IMG/VR virus record: IMGVR_UViG_3300034236_000020
Span: 1 to 45,030 of that record
Source of the DNA: a virus
Length of the DNA stretch: 45,030 bases
Reading direction: 5' to 3' (one strand)
Position numbers and translations under genes: made by a program. Positions 31,015 through 38,341 of this stretch are shown here, piece by piece. Under the pieces are notes generated by a model. It saw nothing but the letters and a program-made list of their open reading frames with translations, ran no database searches and was not told where the DNA came from. Numbering within the stretch: position 1 is the first letter of the stretch; every line of letters starts with the position of its first letter.

Positions 31015-31039
31015 ATAAATAATAACCAAGGAGATAGTC

Positions 31040-32020
31040 ATGTCGCATTTCATCATTCAAGAGCATAACGAGAAGCGATTTAATCGCAAACATATTGATG
31101 GCTACATCCGTGAAGCCATTCAATCTGATCCTGTTATGCAGGAGAAGATTGCAGAGGGCATCTTATTAGTGGATCAATACATCTTCGCAGCACGTAATGA
31201 TCGGTATTACAAATCCAAGAATGTTCGTGTTATGCAGCTATATAACATGGACATCGAAGCACTGGTCACTGATATCTTTGTTGGTGTGGCATATAGCCAG
31301 CGTCCTGAGTTGTTTACCAGTGTTACAGCACAGATGGCTGCACGTCTTCGGTTCTCGGATAAGACTGAGGCTATCATCACCACTGCTGAGCTCATGGCTG
31401 TGCTGTGTAATACTGATGCATTCGACATTCTCAAGCCAGCAAAGATGGCATCACTGCATATTGTGAGTCGTATTCCACTGTCTGAGAAGCTGGTGACATT
31501 CATTGATGAGTCCCAGTTTCTCCCACCAATGGTAGTGCCACCACTAGAGTTAACATCTAACTTCTGTTCAGGTTATCTGACTCATAATGATTCACTCATT
31601 CTAGGTTCAGGTAATCATCACGATGGTGATCTCTGCTTGGATGTACTCAATACAATGAATGCAGTTGAACTATCATTGGATACTGAGTTTCTATGCTCAG
31701 TTGAGGAAGAACCAAATGAGCCTATTACAATGGAAAATGTCATCAAAGCCGCAGCTAAACGTGGTGTTCGTATGACTGAAGGGCAGGCTAAGATTGAGAT
31801 TGTTACTCAGTTGAATAACTGGAAGCAATTCAAGATACATTCATATCGCTTCTATGATCTCATGGCTTCACAAGGTAATGTGTTCCACATGACCCATAAG
31901 GTCGACAAACGTGGCCGGGCATACAGCCAAGGCTATCACATAAATCCACAGGGATCAGCATTCAAGAAAGCTAGTATTGAGCTTGCTAATCCTGAGTATA
32001 TCGAGGGTGTGCCATGCTAA
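31040..32020 (+). CDS. RNAPII subunit 1 (N4 gp15-like), N-terminal part of a T7-like RNA polymerase
   Basis: 326 residues with the ribosome binding site AAGGAGATAG. The C-terminus carries DKRGRAYSQGYHINPQGS (residues 289-306), equivalent to the T7 RNAP DWRGR ... NPQG motif that contacts the template and nucleotide. The chain ends about 20 residues later, just before the catalytic palm. It forms a heterodimer with the next polymerase subunit and transcribes middle genes in N4. The split point matches N4 gp15/gp16. It overlaps the next small ORF by 7 bases. Confidence 0.9.
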   Translation: MSHFIIQEHNEKRFNRKHIDGYIREAIQSDPVMQEKIAEGILLVDQYIFAARNDRYYKSKNVRVMQLYNMDIEALVTDIFVGVAYSQRPELFTSVTAQMAARLRFSDKTEAIITTAELMAVLCNTDAFDILKPAKMASLHIVSRIPLSEKLVTFIDESQFLPPMVVPPLELTSNFCSGYLTHNDSLILGSGNHHDGDLCLDVLNTMNAVELSLDTEFLCSVEEEPNEPITMENVIKAAAKRGVRMTEGQAKIEIVTQLNNWKQFKIHSYRFYDLMASQGNVFHMTHKVDKRGRAYSQGYHINPQGSAFKKASIELANPEYIEGVPC

Positions 32021-32247
32021 TTCTATTCTATGGCAATCAGGAATATAGCCGGTACTCTACTTGGAAAGAGCTACATAAAGATTTATATCCACATACTCAA
32101 GTTCAATCTGATGTATATAACGGTGGTTATGTCCTAGCAAGAGGTAATAATCCCAAAGTAGATTGGTATCGCTGCGATATGACTCCAGTACTACTGGTGG
32201 ATGTACCAAAGCGACTCCGCATGCTTCAACTCGTACTTAACCTATAA
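32014..32247 (+). CDS. small protein between RNAPII subunits (77 aa)
   Basis: ATG at 32014 overlaps the subunit 1 stop by 7 bases. The product is aromatic and basic (FYGNQEYSRYSTWKELHKDLYPH). It ends 15 bases before subunit 2. In N4 the two subunits are adjacent, so this may be an insertion or an extra early gene. No motif recognised; the ribosome binding site (GAGGGTGTG) is acceptable. Confidence 0.55.
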   Translation: MLILFYGNQEYSRYSTWKELHKDLYPHTQVQSDVYNGGYVLARGNNPKVDWYRCDMTPVLLVDVPKRLRMLQLVLNL

Positions 32248-32262
32248 CTAAAGGAAACTATC

Positions 32263-33531
32263 ATGGCAATGACCAAATTCACCGGTTGGCAGTATCTTCT
32301 TATCGATGTAGCCAATAACTTTGGCCTTGATAAGCTGCTGTTTGAAGAACGTATCTCATGGGTTGAATCCAACATGAATCAGTTGGAACTGTTGGCTGAT
32401 AACGCTGACTGTAAGCCGTTGTATATCAAAGCTGTCATGGCTGTGCGTAAAGCACTGCGTCATGAGCCTACTGGCCATCTGGTTGGTATGGATGCCTGCT
32501 GTTCAGGTATTCAAGTAATGTCAGCACTCACTGGATGTGTTGATGGTGCCATGAACACTGGCTTCATCAATCCTAATGTACGTGCTGATGCATACACTCT
32601 GTGTACTGTCTTCATGAACGAAGAACTAACTGGTTCTGTCACTCTCAGTGGTGGTCTGGTTGTATCCCGTAAGGATGCTAAAGATGCTCTGATGACCTCG
32701 TTCTATGGCTCTAAAGCCAAGCCAAAGGAGATATTTGGTGAAGATACACCCGAGCTCAATGCCTTCTACGTAGCAGCACAACGTGTAGCACCGGGTGCAT
32801 GGGAGCTATTGCAGGATCTGCTCGCATCATGGCAGCCATTCGCACTGAAGCATAGCTGGAAACTCCCAGATGGCTTCGATGCTGTAGTCAAGGTCATGAA
32901 GAAAGAGGAAGCACGCATTGAGGTAGATGAACTCGATCACAGTACGTTTACCTATGAGTTCTACGTCAACGAAGGCAGCAAGAATGGCCTGTCACTGGTA
33001 GCTAACGTAGTACACAGCGTGGATGCCTACATCCTGCGTGGTGTGCATCGTCGGTGCAACTACGATCATGGCATGGTCGAGCGTGCATTAGACTGCATCG
33101 CCAGTGCATTACATGATGGTGCTCGCAATGGTGTTAAGCCAACGCAACCACTCGATACGGGTACCAAATTGGCTTACTACGTCGAGCAATTCACCCGTAG
33201 TGGTATGGCTGATGTGGTCATTCTGCCATTTATCACAGCAGCAAATGTTAATCAACTGTCTACGATTCATTTGGAAAAGTTGCGTGACATTATCCTCACC
33301 ATGCTGGTACATTCGCCGTTCCCAGTTGTAACTGTTCACGATGAATTCAAATGTGGTGCAAACCACATGAACCATCTGCGTCAGCACTACATCAACATCT
33401 TTGCCGAACTGGCTGAAAGTAATCTGTTGTCGGACCTGCTGTCTCAAATCCACGGTACGCCGTGCACCTTCAAGAAGTTGTCAAATGATCTGGGTTCCAA
33501 GATCCGCGGCAGCAATTACGCGTTGTCTTAA
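32263..33531 (+). CDS. RNAPII subunit 2 (N4 gp16-like), catalytic part of a T7-like RNA polymerase
   Basis: 422 residues with the ribosome binding site AAAGGAAAC. Motif A is MDACCSGIQ with D77. Motif B is R136xxxK140 ... FY148G, so Tyr is kept at the T7 Y639 position. VVHSVDAYILR around H251 matches the T7 H784 region, and motif C VHDEF has D360. Together with subunit 1 this rebuilds a complete single-subunit-type polymerase from two chains, as in N4. It reads middle genes after vRNAP has made it. Confidence 0.93.
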   Translation: MAMTKFTGWQYLLIDVANNFGLDKLLFEERISWVESNMNQLELLADNADCKPLYIKAVMAVRKALRHEPTGHLVGMDACCSGIQVMSALTGCVDGAMNTGFINPNVRADAYTLCTVFMNEELTGSVTLSGGLVVSRKDAKDALMTSFYGSKAKPKEIFGEDTPELNAFYVAAQRVAPGAWELLQDLLASWQPFALKHSWKLPDGFDAVVKVMKKEEARIEVDELDHSTFTYEFYVNEGSKNGLSLVANVVHSVDAYILRGVHRRCNYDHGMVERALDCIASALHDGARNGVKPTQPLDTGTKLAYYVEQFTRSGMADVVILPFITAANVNQLSTIHLEKLRDIILTMLVHSPFPVVTVHDEFKCGANHMNHLRQHYINIFAELAESNLLSDLLSQIHGTPCTFKKLSNDLGSKIRGSNYALS

Positions 33532-33553
33532 TTATAAAAGTAAGGGGTAATAC

Positions 33554-33892
33554 ATGGTAAACGAAGTAAATGACATGGTGAAACTTGTCAAAGAATGGGA
33601 GCAAATCCTCCCTCATTGGGCTGTACGAGCAGCACAGCCTGGCATCCTGGATGTAGGTGCTCAGCTCTGCACAAGGGATGGCCGCCGTATGGGCAATGCC
33701 CATATCATCGGGCTCAAGGCTGGTACGCTGGACTACGGCCGTCCGTACTACAGAGTGCTCACTGATGCTGGTACTCACATGGTCATGAATAGCTCAGAGA
33801 TAAATGAGTGCTTCTGGCCACCACGTTGGATCAGTGACATCAATGAAGTGATCAAGAAGTTCGATCGCAATGACCAGCCTGAGCCACAGTGA
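33554..33892 (+). CDS. early protein after RNAPII (112 aa)
   Basis: The ribosome binding site AAGGGGTAAT precedes ATG 33554. The N-terminus is helical. The middle contains GAQLCTRDGRRMGNAHIIG and YYRVLTDAGTHMVMNSSEINECFWPP, a beta-rich pattern often seen in small phage proteins of mixed annotation. The last gene before the early terminator. No function assigned. Confidence 0.65.
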   Translation: MVNEVNDMVKLVKEWEQILPHWAVRAAQPGILDVGAQLCTRDGRRMGNAHIIGLKAGTLDYGRPYYRVLTDAGTHMVMNSSEINECFWPPRWISDINEVIKKFDRNDQPEPQ

Positions 33893-33915
33893 AGCAGTGG
33901 TTGCAGTAGGAAGAG

Positions 33916-33934
33916 CCGCACTCCGTGCGGTCTG
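33916..33934 (+). promoter_or_regulatory. fifth TCC-loop hairpin, possible vRNAP promoter or attenuator
   Basis: Perfect stem CCGCAC/GTGCGG with loop TCC (33922-33924). With the loop centre at -11 the +1 is G at 33934 and the transcript would begin GTGAGC, matching the GTG start of promoters 1-4. The spacer lacks the ATG common to the others. A terminator begins 11 bases downstream, so any product would be about 45 bases long. Confidence 0.4.
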
Positions 33935-33944
33935 TGAGCTAGCT

Positions 33945-33979
33945 GAGGTGGATCCCATACGGGGTTCACCTCTTTTTTT
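33945..33979 (+). terminator. early-region terminator
   Basis: A 12-pair stem GAGGTGGATCCC/GGGGTTCACCTC (two G.U pairs), loop ATAC, then seven T. The strongest terminator on this strand; it should end vRNAP early transcription after RNAPII. Confidence 0.92.
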
Positions 33980-34008
33980 ATGCAAAACCCCATTGGAGTA
34001 AGACAGTC

Positions 34009-34311
34009 ATGACACCTGAAGAATTATGGAAGTCCCTGGAACCCCAGGTGGAAGAGCTGATCTTGATGTTGGACGGTCAAGTTATTCGGCGAAGAGCGGA
34101 AAAAGATCTTTTCTTCTTGGGTCGCTATGGTAAACAAAGTCACATTGAACAGATTGCCGCTTCGTTAGCTTTGTGTGTACCTGATCCAATTTGTTTTGTG
34201 GATGCACCTCCAGGTGATCCATGGCATCCCAAACCATTATCAAAAAAGAACTATGCAGCCCCAAGACAGTCTTTTAAGGGTCGTATGAGAAGTGTGAACC
34301 GAAACAAGTAA
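34009..34311 (+). CDS. hypothetical protein (100 aa)
   Basis: Starts 30 bases after the early terminator with TTGGAGTAAG before the ATG. An acidic N-terminal helix is followed by a basic C-terminus (APRQSFKGRMRSVNRNK). First gene of the next transcription unit. No motif recognised. Confidence 0.6.
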   Translation: MTPEELWKSLEPQVEELILMLDGQVIRRRAEKDLFFLGRYGKQSHIEQIAASLALCVPDPICFVDAPPGDPWHPKPLSKKNYAAPRQSFKGRMRSVNRNK

Positions 34312-34391
34312 AACTTCTAAACCGATAATCTAAGTGGTCGGAAATTCGATTTTCCTACTATATACAACCGGTAAACTAACAAGGAACCATC

Positions 34392-34619
34392 ATGCCCGTC
34401 CGTAAGCTAAACGACGCCCAAAAACGGGCAGTTGTTACCATTTATACATCGATCTATCGTCCTAAGTCTATCAAAGAGCTCGCTAGATTCCTGTGTGTGA
34501 GTCCTCGCACGATCGGCCGAGTGCTTGAAGAAGCAGGTGTTACTAAGGTCATGCGTATCTTGAACAGGTACAAATACACCTCACTGATGATGATCAGATC
34601 ACTTGAAGTAATCCACTAA
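34392..34619 (+). CDS. helix-turn-helix DNA-binding protein (75 aa)
   Basis: Residues about 10-50 fit a homeodomain-like HTH: DAQKRAVVTIY, then SIKELARFLCVSPRTIGRVLEEAG. Highly basic. The ribosome binding site is AAGGAACC. It could be a repressor or activator at the early/middle boundary; N4 middle transcription needs extra factors, but equivalence to N4 gp1 or gp2 cannot be claimed. The 80-base gap before it has an AT-rich segment (TTTTCCTACTATATACAA, 34350-34367) that might be a middle promoter. Confidence 0.75.
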   Translation: MPVRKLNDAQKRAVVTIYTSIYRPKSIKELARFLCVSPRTIGRVLEEAGVTKVMRILNRYKYTSLMMIRSLEVIH

Positions 34620-34650
34620 CCTATTCAATCCTAGTAAAGAACCAACTAAC

Positions 34651-34986
34651 ATGAACATCAACGTAAAACAAATCTCAGTAGCATTGATCATGCTTGATAG
34701 TTTGATCACCAGTATGAATTCGGGTGATTACACACCTGTGAAGCTTTCAGAGCTGAACATGATCCGTGCTCTGATCAGTGGTGAATGTGTAGCACCAACA
34801 ACTCCAGAAGCACAGCCGATACTTCGTAGCACGGTTATGGGACTCTTTCCTACCATGCAAAGCCTTCAGTCTGTAGTGGACCTGGCTGTCAGCCAGTTAC
34901 CTATCACTACACCAAATGCCGTCAACGCTTTGTTGATGACCTACCACAATAGTCTGCTTTATCAGGTCGACTCCTGCAAAAGCTAA
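34651..34986 (+). CDS. hypothetical protein (111 aa)
   Basis: A mostly helical protein of moderate hydrophobicity (VALIMLDSLITSMN, LQSVVDLAVSQL) with a Thr/Pro linker in the middle. Spaced 31 bases after the HTH gene and 15 before the next. No motif recognised. Confidence 0.6.
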   Translation: MNINVKQISVALIMLDSLITSMNSGDYTPVKLSELNMIRALISGECVAPTTPEAQPILRSTVMGLFPTMQSLQSVVDLAVSQLPITTPNAVNALLMTYHNSLLYQVDSCKS

Positions 34987-35001
34987 ACCAAGGAAAAAAT
35001 C

Positions 35002-35148
35002 ATGAACACAAAACTGATTGCACTGATCCGCGCCAAGTTCTTGGCAAAGCTGGCCACAAAAACTGGTTGGGGTAAGAATGACGTAATGACTACATACGAT
35101 CAATGTGTCAATGAAGCTCTTCTTGAGCTGATGGATGAAGCTCAATAA
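35002..35148 (+). CDS. mini-protein (48 aa)
   Basis: ATG at 35002 with the ribosome binding site AAGGAAAAAATC, the same pattern as its neighbours. The first half is basic and amphipathic (LIRAKFLAKLATK), the second acidic (ALLELMDEAQ). The regular spacing supports it as a real gene although it is short. Confidence 0.6.
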   Translation: MNTKLIALIRAKFLAKLATKTGWGKNDVMTTYDQCVNEALLELMDEAQ

Positions 35149-35153
35149 GCATC

Positions 35154-35330
35154 ATGGGTATTCCAACACTACCCAATGAAGTAAATAGCGCGATTCAGCA
35201 TTTAATGCGTCGTGATGTCAAATTAACCCGTAATAGTCGACTCAAGCGGCTTATTAAAACACAGAAGAAGCAACAAGCAATGCTGAACCTGGTCTTACCT
35301 ACATCCAGAAAGAAAAGCTATGAAATTTGA
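35154..35330 (+). CDS. basic mini-protein (58 aa)
   Basis: ATG at 35154, 5 bases after the previous stop, ending at 35330 inside the start of the next gene. Strongly basic (RRDVKLTRNSRLKRLIKTQKK), suggesting nucleic acid contact. The ribosome binding site (GATGAAG) lies within the preceding gene. Moderate support. Confidence 0.5.
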   Translation: MGIPTLPNEVNSAIQHLMRRDVKLTRNSRLKRLIKTQKKQQAMLNLVLPTSRKKSYEI

Positions 35331-35535
35331 AGCCTACTCCATTGGATTGGTTTGTGCCAGCATCTGCACGTCTTTACCAGTGGATAAAGCAGTTCAACGT
35401 ATGAACAAAGAAAATCCTGCTGGTGCAAATTTAAAATGGGCATTGTCTGAAGATAAGGCGTTCCGGTGTGGGTTGGCAAACGGCTGTGATTGCCCCGACT
35501 ACCCTGGTAATAAACACTATCTACTTAACTGCTAA
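35320..35535 (+). CDS. hypothetical protein (71 aa), Cys-containing
   Basis: Starts 11 bases before the previous stop with AAGAAAAGC ahead of the ATG. A short hydrophobic stretch near the N-terminus (SIGLVCASICTSL) and a C-terminal CGLANGCDCPDYPG could be a metal- or disulfide-bearing loop. No family recognised. Confidence 0.6.
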   Translation: MKFEAYSIGLVCASICTSLPVDKAVQRMNKENPAGANLKWALSEDKAFRCGLANGCDCPDYPGNKHYLLNC

Positions 35536-35550
35536 ACCAAGGAAGAAATC

Positions 35551-35754
35551 ATGAAACTGAAAGACTTTATCAAACAATTGAACATGCTCGTTGCTCAAGG
35601 CCACCACGAGAAGCAAGTGTTCTATCGTCATAGCGCCAGTGGTGATTGTGGCTTGCTTTCATCGGCTCACGTATCCAACGAAGTCAGTGATGAAGGTCCA
35701 TTCGACCTTGAACCTGGCGAAGAGTACATCAGCATCACTGCTGGTGGCAATTAA
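35551..35754 (+). CDS. hypothetical protein (67 aa)
   Basis: The ribosome binding site is AAGGAAGAAATC. Residues 1-20 form a helix (LKDFIKQLNMLVAQGHH), followed by a short beta-rich domain ending EYISITAGGN. This short layout is common in phage proteins listed as hypothetical. Directly upstream of the MoxR gene in the same unit. Confidence 0.6.
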   Translation: MKLKDFIKQLNMLVAQGHHEKQVFYRHSASGDCGLLSSAHVSNEVSDEGPFDLEPGEEYISITAGGN

Positions 35755-35778
35755 AACCAATCCAAGAAAGAATTCCCC

Positions 35779-36891
35779 ATGGCTAAGAACTACGCTCCCG
35801 ATGTTGGAGCAAACCCACGCTTGCGCGTAAAAATCAGTCAAGCTGTACGCATGGTAACCAAAGCTATTTCATGTAAATTGGTACCTATGATCCATGGCTC
35901 ACCAGCCATTGGTAAATCAGGCATCGTGCACCAGATCGCAAAGGACTACAACCTGATGCTGATCGACTTGCGCTTGTCACAGTGCGATCCAACTGACTTG
36001 CTGGGCTTTCCACAGATCATTGCTGCGATCAACCGTGCTGGCTACACACCAATGGAGACATTCCCCATTGCTGGTGATTCCTATCCGGTTAAGCTGGATA
36101 AAGAAGGCAAAGAGATTCTGGGCACTGATGGGCGCCCTGAACGCTATGCTGGTTGGCTGCTGTTCCTGGATGAGTTCAACTCAGCCAGTGTTGCAGTACA
36201 AGCTGCAGCGTATAAGATCGTTCTTGATCGCATGGTCGGTAAATACCATCTCCATGAAAAAGTGGCTGTGGTCTGTGCAGGTAACCTGGAAACTGATGGT
36301 GCCATCGTTGAACAGATGAGTACTGCACTGCAGTCCCGGATCATGCACCTTGAACTCATGGTTGATCTACCTGAATGGATCAAGTGGGCTGGTCCTGCAG
36401 GCATCGACTATCGCATCCAGAGCTATCTGGAATCACAACCATCGGCACTGTACTCGTTCAAGCCAGACCACAGCGATCGTACCTATAGCTCGCCACGTAC
36501 CTGGGAATTCGCCAATCGCATCATCAGCAAGTATGACGTGAAAGATGAAGATACCCTGTCGTTACTGGCCGGCTGTATTACCGAAGGTGTGGCACGGCCA
36601 TTCCTGACGTTCTGCGACATCTTCGACAAGCTACCATCGATCCACGACATACTCATGGCTCCGGGTGCTATTCGTGTACCTGGTGAGCCTTCTATCTTAT
36701 TTGCCATGTGTGGGAGCATTGCTCACCATGCTACGGCCATTAACATCGGTGGCCTGCTCCAGTTCATTAAGCGTATGCCTCTGGAATTCCAGGTTGTATG
36801 TGTACGGATGACACTGGCCCGTAACAACTCCATGGTCAACGACGCAGACATGCAGAAGTGGCTAGCCATGCACGCTGAGGAGCTTTTCTAA
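35779..36891 (+). CDS. MoxR-type AAA+ ATPase (N4 gp24-like)
   Basis: 370 residues. Walker A is GSPAIGKS (40-47), Walker B is LLFLDEF with D131 and E132, the sensor 1 Asn is in CAGN (about 169), and an Arg at about 187 in LQSRIMH is the arginine-finger candidate. MoxR ATPases act as chaperones that remodel partners carrying a von Willebrand A (VWA) domain. The partner here is the metallopeptidase/VWA protein at 38342. The same pair exists in N4 (gp24/gp25). Its role in phage growth is unknown. It overlaps the next gene as TAATG. Confidence 0.85.
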   Translation: MAKNYAPDVGANPRLRVKISQAVRMVTKAISCKLVPMIHGSPAIGKSGIVHQIAKDYNLMLIDLRLSQCDPTDLLGFPQIIAAINRAGYTPMETFPIAGDSYPVKLDKEGKEILGTDGRPERYAGWLLFLDEFNSASVAVQAAAYKIVLDRMVGKYHLHEKVAVVCAGNLETDGAIVEQMSTALQSRIMHLELMVDLPEWIKWAGPAGIDYRIQSYLESQPSALYSFKPDHSDRTYSSPRTWEFANRIISKYDVKDEDTLSLLAGCITEGVARPFLTFCDIFDKLPSIHDILMAPGAIRVPGEPSILFAMCGSIAHHATAINIGGLLQFIKRMPLEFQVVCVRMTLARNNSMVNDADMQKWLAMHAEELF

Positions 36892-37256
36892 TGTCCAAGA
36901 AAAAACCAAAAGAAAAGAAGCCCTGGTCGATCACACAGGAGGATATCGCTTCGATTACCAATGAAGAATTCATCCGTGGAACAGATCGTTTACTTCCTCC
37001 GTTGGACGAAATTCCCAAGGCTTTCTTGAAGGGTAACGTGTACACCAGGATCGTTGAAGCCATGTACGTCGGTGATAAGCCGGAGCATGCGCAGATTGAT
37101 TTCCTTCCTGGCTTCGTCAACGACGGCACATCATTAGCTCGGGTCACCATGGCTCATATGCGCTATATGATGGGCACCGACTATCATCATAAGATTGCCG
37201 GCATTGGCTACATGATCTCCAAGATCATCCACGTCACAATCATCATCAACAAATAG
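36891..37256 (+). CDS. hypothetical protein (121 aa) after MoxR
   Basis: Its start overlaps the MoxR stop. A Lys-rich N-terminus (SKKKPKEKKPWS), an acidic helix (TQEDIASITNEEFIRGTD), then an aromatic, helix-rich part with AHMRYMMGTDYHHK. Position suggests a link to the MoxR/VWA pair. No motif recognised. Confidence 0.6.
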   Translation: MSKKKPKEKKPWSITQEDIASITNEEFIRGTDRLLPPLDEIPKAFLKGNVYTRIVEAMYVGDKPEHAQIDFLPGFVNDGTSLARVTMAHMRYMMGTDYHHKIAGIGYMISKIIHVTIIINK

Positions 37257-37263
37257 GATCACC

Positions 37264-37641
37264 ATGAACCACACTCATCCACTCTCTCTCGGCGTTAAGC
37301 ACGTAGAAGGGGTCATCGAAAAGCTGCTCGATCGTATCACCCCTGTTCTCGTAATTGCACCGTTGGGAGAGTGCTGGGTGTGGGTTGCTCGTACCAATCG
37401 CAACGGCTACGGCCGTATGCATTACGAGGGCAGCGAGAAGATGGCCCATCGGCTGTGTTATGAAGCCTGTATTGGCCCTATTCCGGAAGACCATCTTCTT
37501 GATCACCTTTGCCGCACACGTTGCTGCATCAATCCGGCTCATCTTGAGCCAGTAACGCATAGCGAAAATACACTGCGAGGTAAGGCTAAATTATTTGGTC
37601 GTGACCTCCATCCAGTCACTCTTGAGGAAATTACAGCATGA
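37264..37641 (+). CDS. HNH endonuclease
   Basis: 125 residues. The N-terminal part has ECWVWVARTNRNGYGRM, typical of phage HNH proteins, and the catalytic region is LLDHLCRTRCCINPAHLE, with His-Asn-His spaced as in the HNH_3 type and Cys residues for a structural zinc. Homing nucleases of this type insert between phage genes; here it separates the MoxR gene from its VWA partner. It overlaps the next start as ATGA. Confidence 0.88.
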   Translation: MNHTHPLSLGVKHVEGVIEKLLDRITPVLVIAPLGECWVWVARTNRNGYGRMHYEGSEKMAHRLCYEACIGPIPEDHLLDHLCRTRCCINPAHLEPVTHSENTLRGKAKLFGRDLHPVTLEEITA

Positions 37642-37922
37642 GCACTGACAACATCCCCGAGCGTCGCAAATCACCTGATGAAAACGCACGCATCCTGGTA
37701 GGCATCAAAGCCGTTATCACCAGCTACTATCTGGACCTCGACGCACGTAAGCACGGCGGTGTAGCCATGAATCGTGCACTCAACAAGATCGAACAGATCC
37801 TGGGCATGAGCTGGCACGAGCACCAAGTCGCAATGCGTGAAGCCACCCAACTTAATCCCACAAAGAAGGCTTTGGATTTGCACAACATGTTCCAGGACAG
37901 TTTGCATCCAAAGAATAAGTAA
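37638..37922 (+). CDS. hypothetical protein (94 aa)
   Basis: Overlaps the HNH stop by 4 bases. Helical and charged (SPDENARILVGIKAVITSYYLDLDARKH with gaps at 12-38, then ALNKIEQILGM). Ends at a terminator. No motif recognised. Confidence 0.6.
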   Translation: MSTDNIPERRKSPDENARILVGIKAVITSYYLDLDARKHGGVAMNRALNKIEQILGMSWHEHQVAMREATQLNPTKKALDLHNMFQDSLHPKNK

Positions 37923-37943
37923 GCGCCCACTAACCCCCAAACT

Positions 37944-37963
37944 GGCCGCTGATGCGGCCTTTT
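37944..37963 (+). terminator. Rho-independent terminator
   Basis: GGCCGC-TGAT-GCGGCC followed by TTTT. It separates the HNH unit from the next genes, so the insertion may carry its own end signal. Confidence 0.75.
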
Positions 37964-37982
37964 CCATTTATGGAGTATCACA

Positions 37983-38285
37983 ATGTACGGACAATCCCTT
38001 TCCTGGTTTCAGCGATTTCTGCAGCGCTTTCAAGCCACACCAATTCAGATGGCCAAGGCTGAATTGAAAGATGCAGAACTGGCTCACTTGCAGTGTATTT
38101 CCATGGCAGAATATGCCGATCTCCGAATGAAGACACACAAGCTCACAGCTGACTATCACGCAGCTCGTGCTGAGCGTTTGGCTGAATATCTTGCTGAGAA
38201 TGACCGTGATTTTGACGATGATATGGACCTGCGCGTTCCCCTCGTTGAAGCCATGCTTCCAGGTCAACATCTTCCAGGGTATTAA
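37983..38285 (+). CDS. hypothetical protein (100 aa), coiled coil
   Basis: An aromatic/basic N-terminus (WFQRFLQRFQA), then a long charged helix (AKAELKDAELAHLQ ... TADYHAARAERLAEYLAEN). Acidic C-terminus. It lies just upstream of the VWA protein and could be a structural partner. No family recognised. Confidence 0.6.
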   Translation: MYGQSLSWFQRFLQRFQATPIQMAKAELKDAELAHLQCISMAEYADLRMKTHKLTADYHAARAERLAEYLAENDRDFDDDMDLRVPLVEAMLPGQHLPGY

Positions 38286-38290
38286 GGCGC

Positions 38291-38308
38291 GTCACCGCGC
38301 TCGGTGAC
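38291..38308 (+). terminator. hairpin GTCACCG/CGGTGAC without U tract
   Basis: A 7-pair stem with loop CGCT, 6 bases after the stop of the coiled-coil gene. No T run follows, so it is more likely a 3' stabilising or processing hairpin than a terminator. Confidence 0.4.
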
Positions 38309-38341
38309 CCTGAATTTACATCCACTAACCCAGAGGAAATT

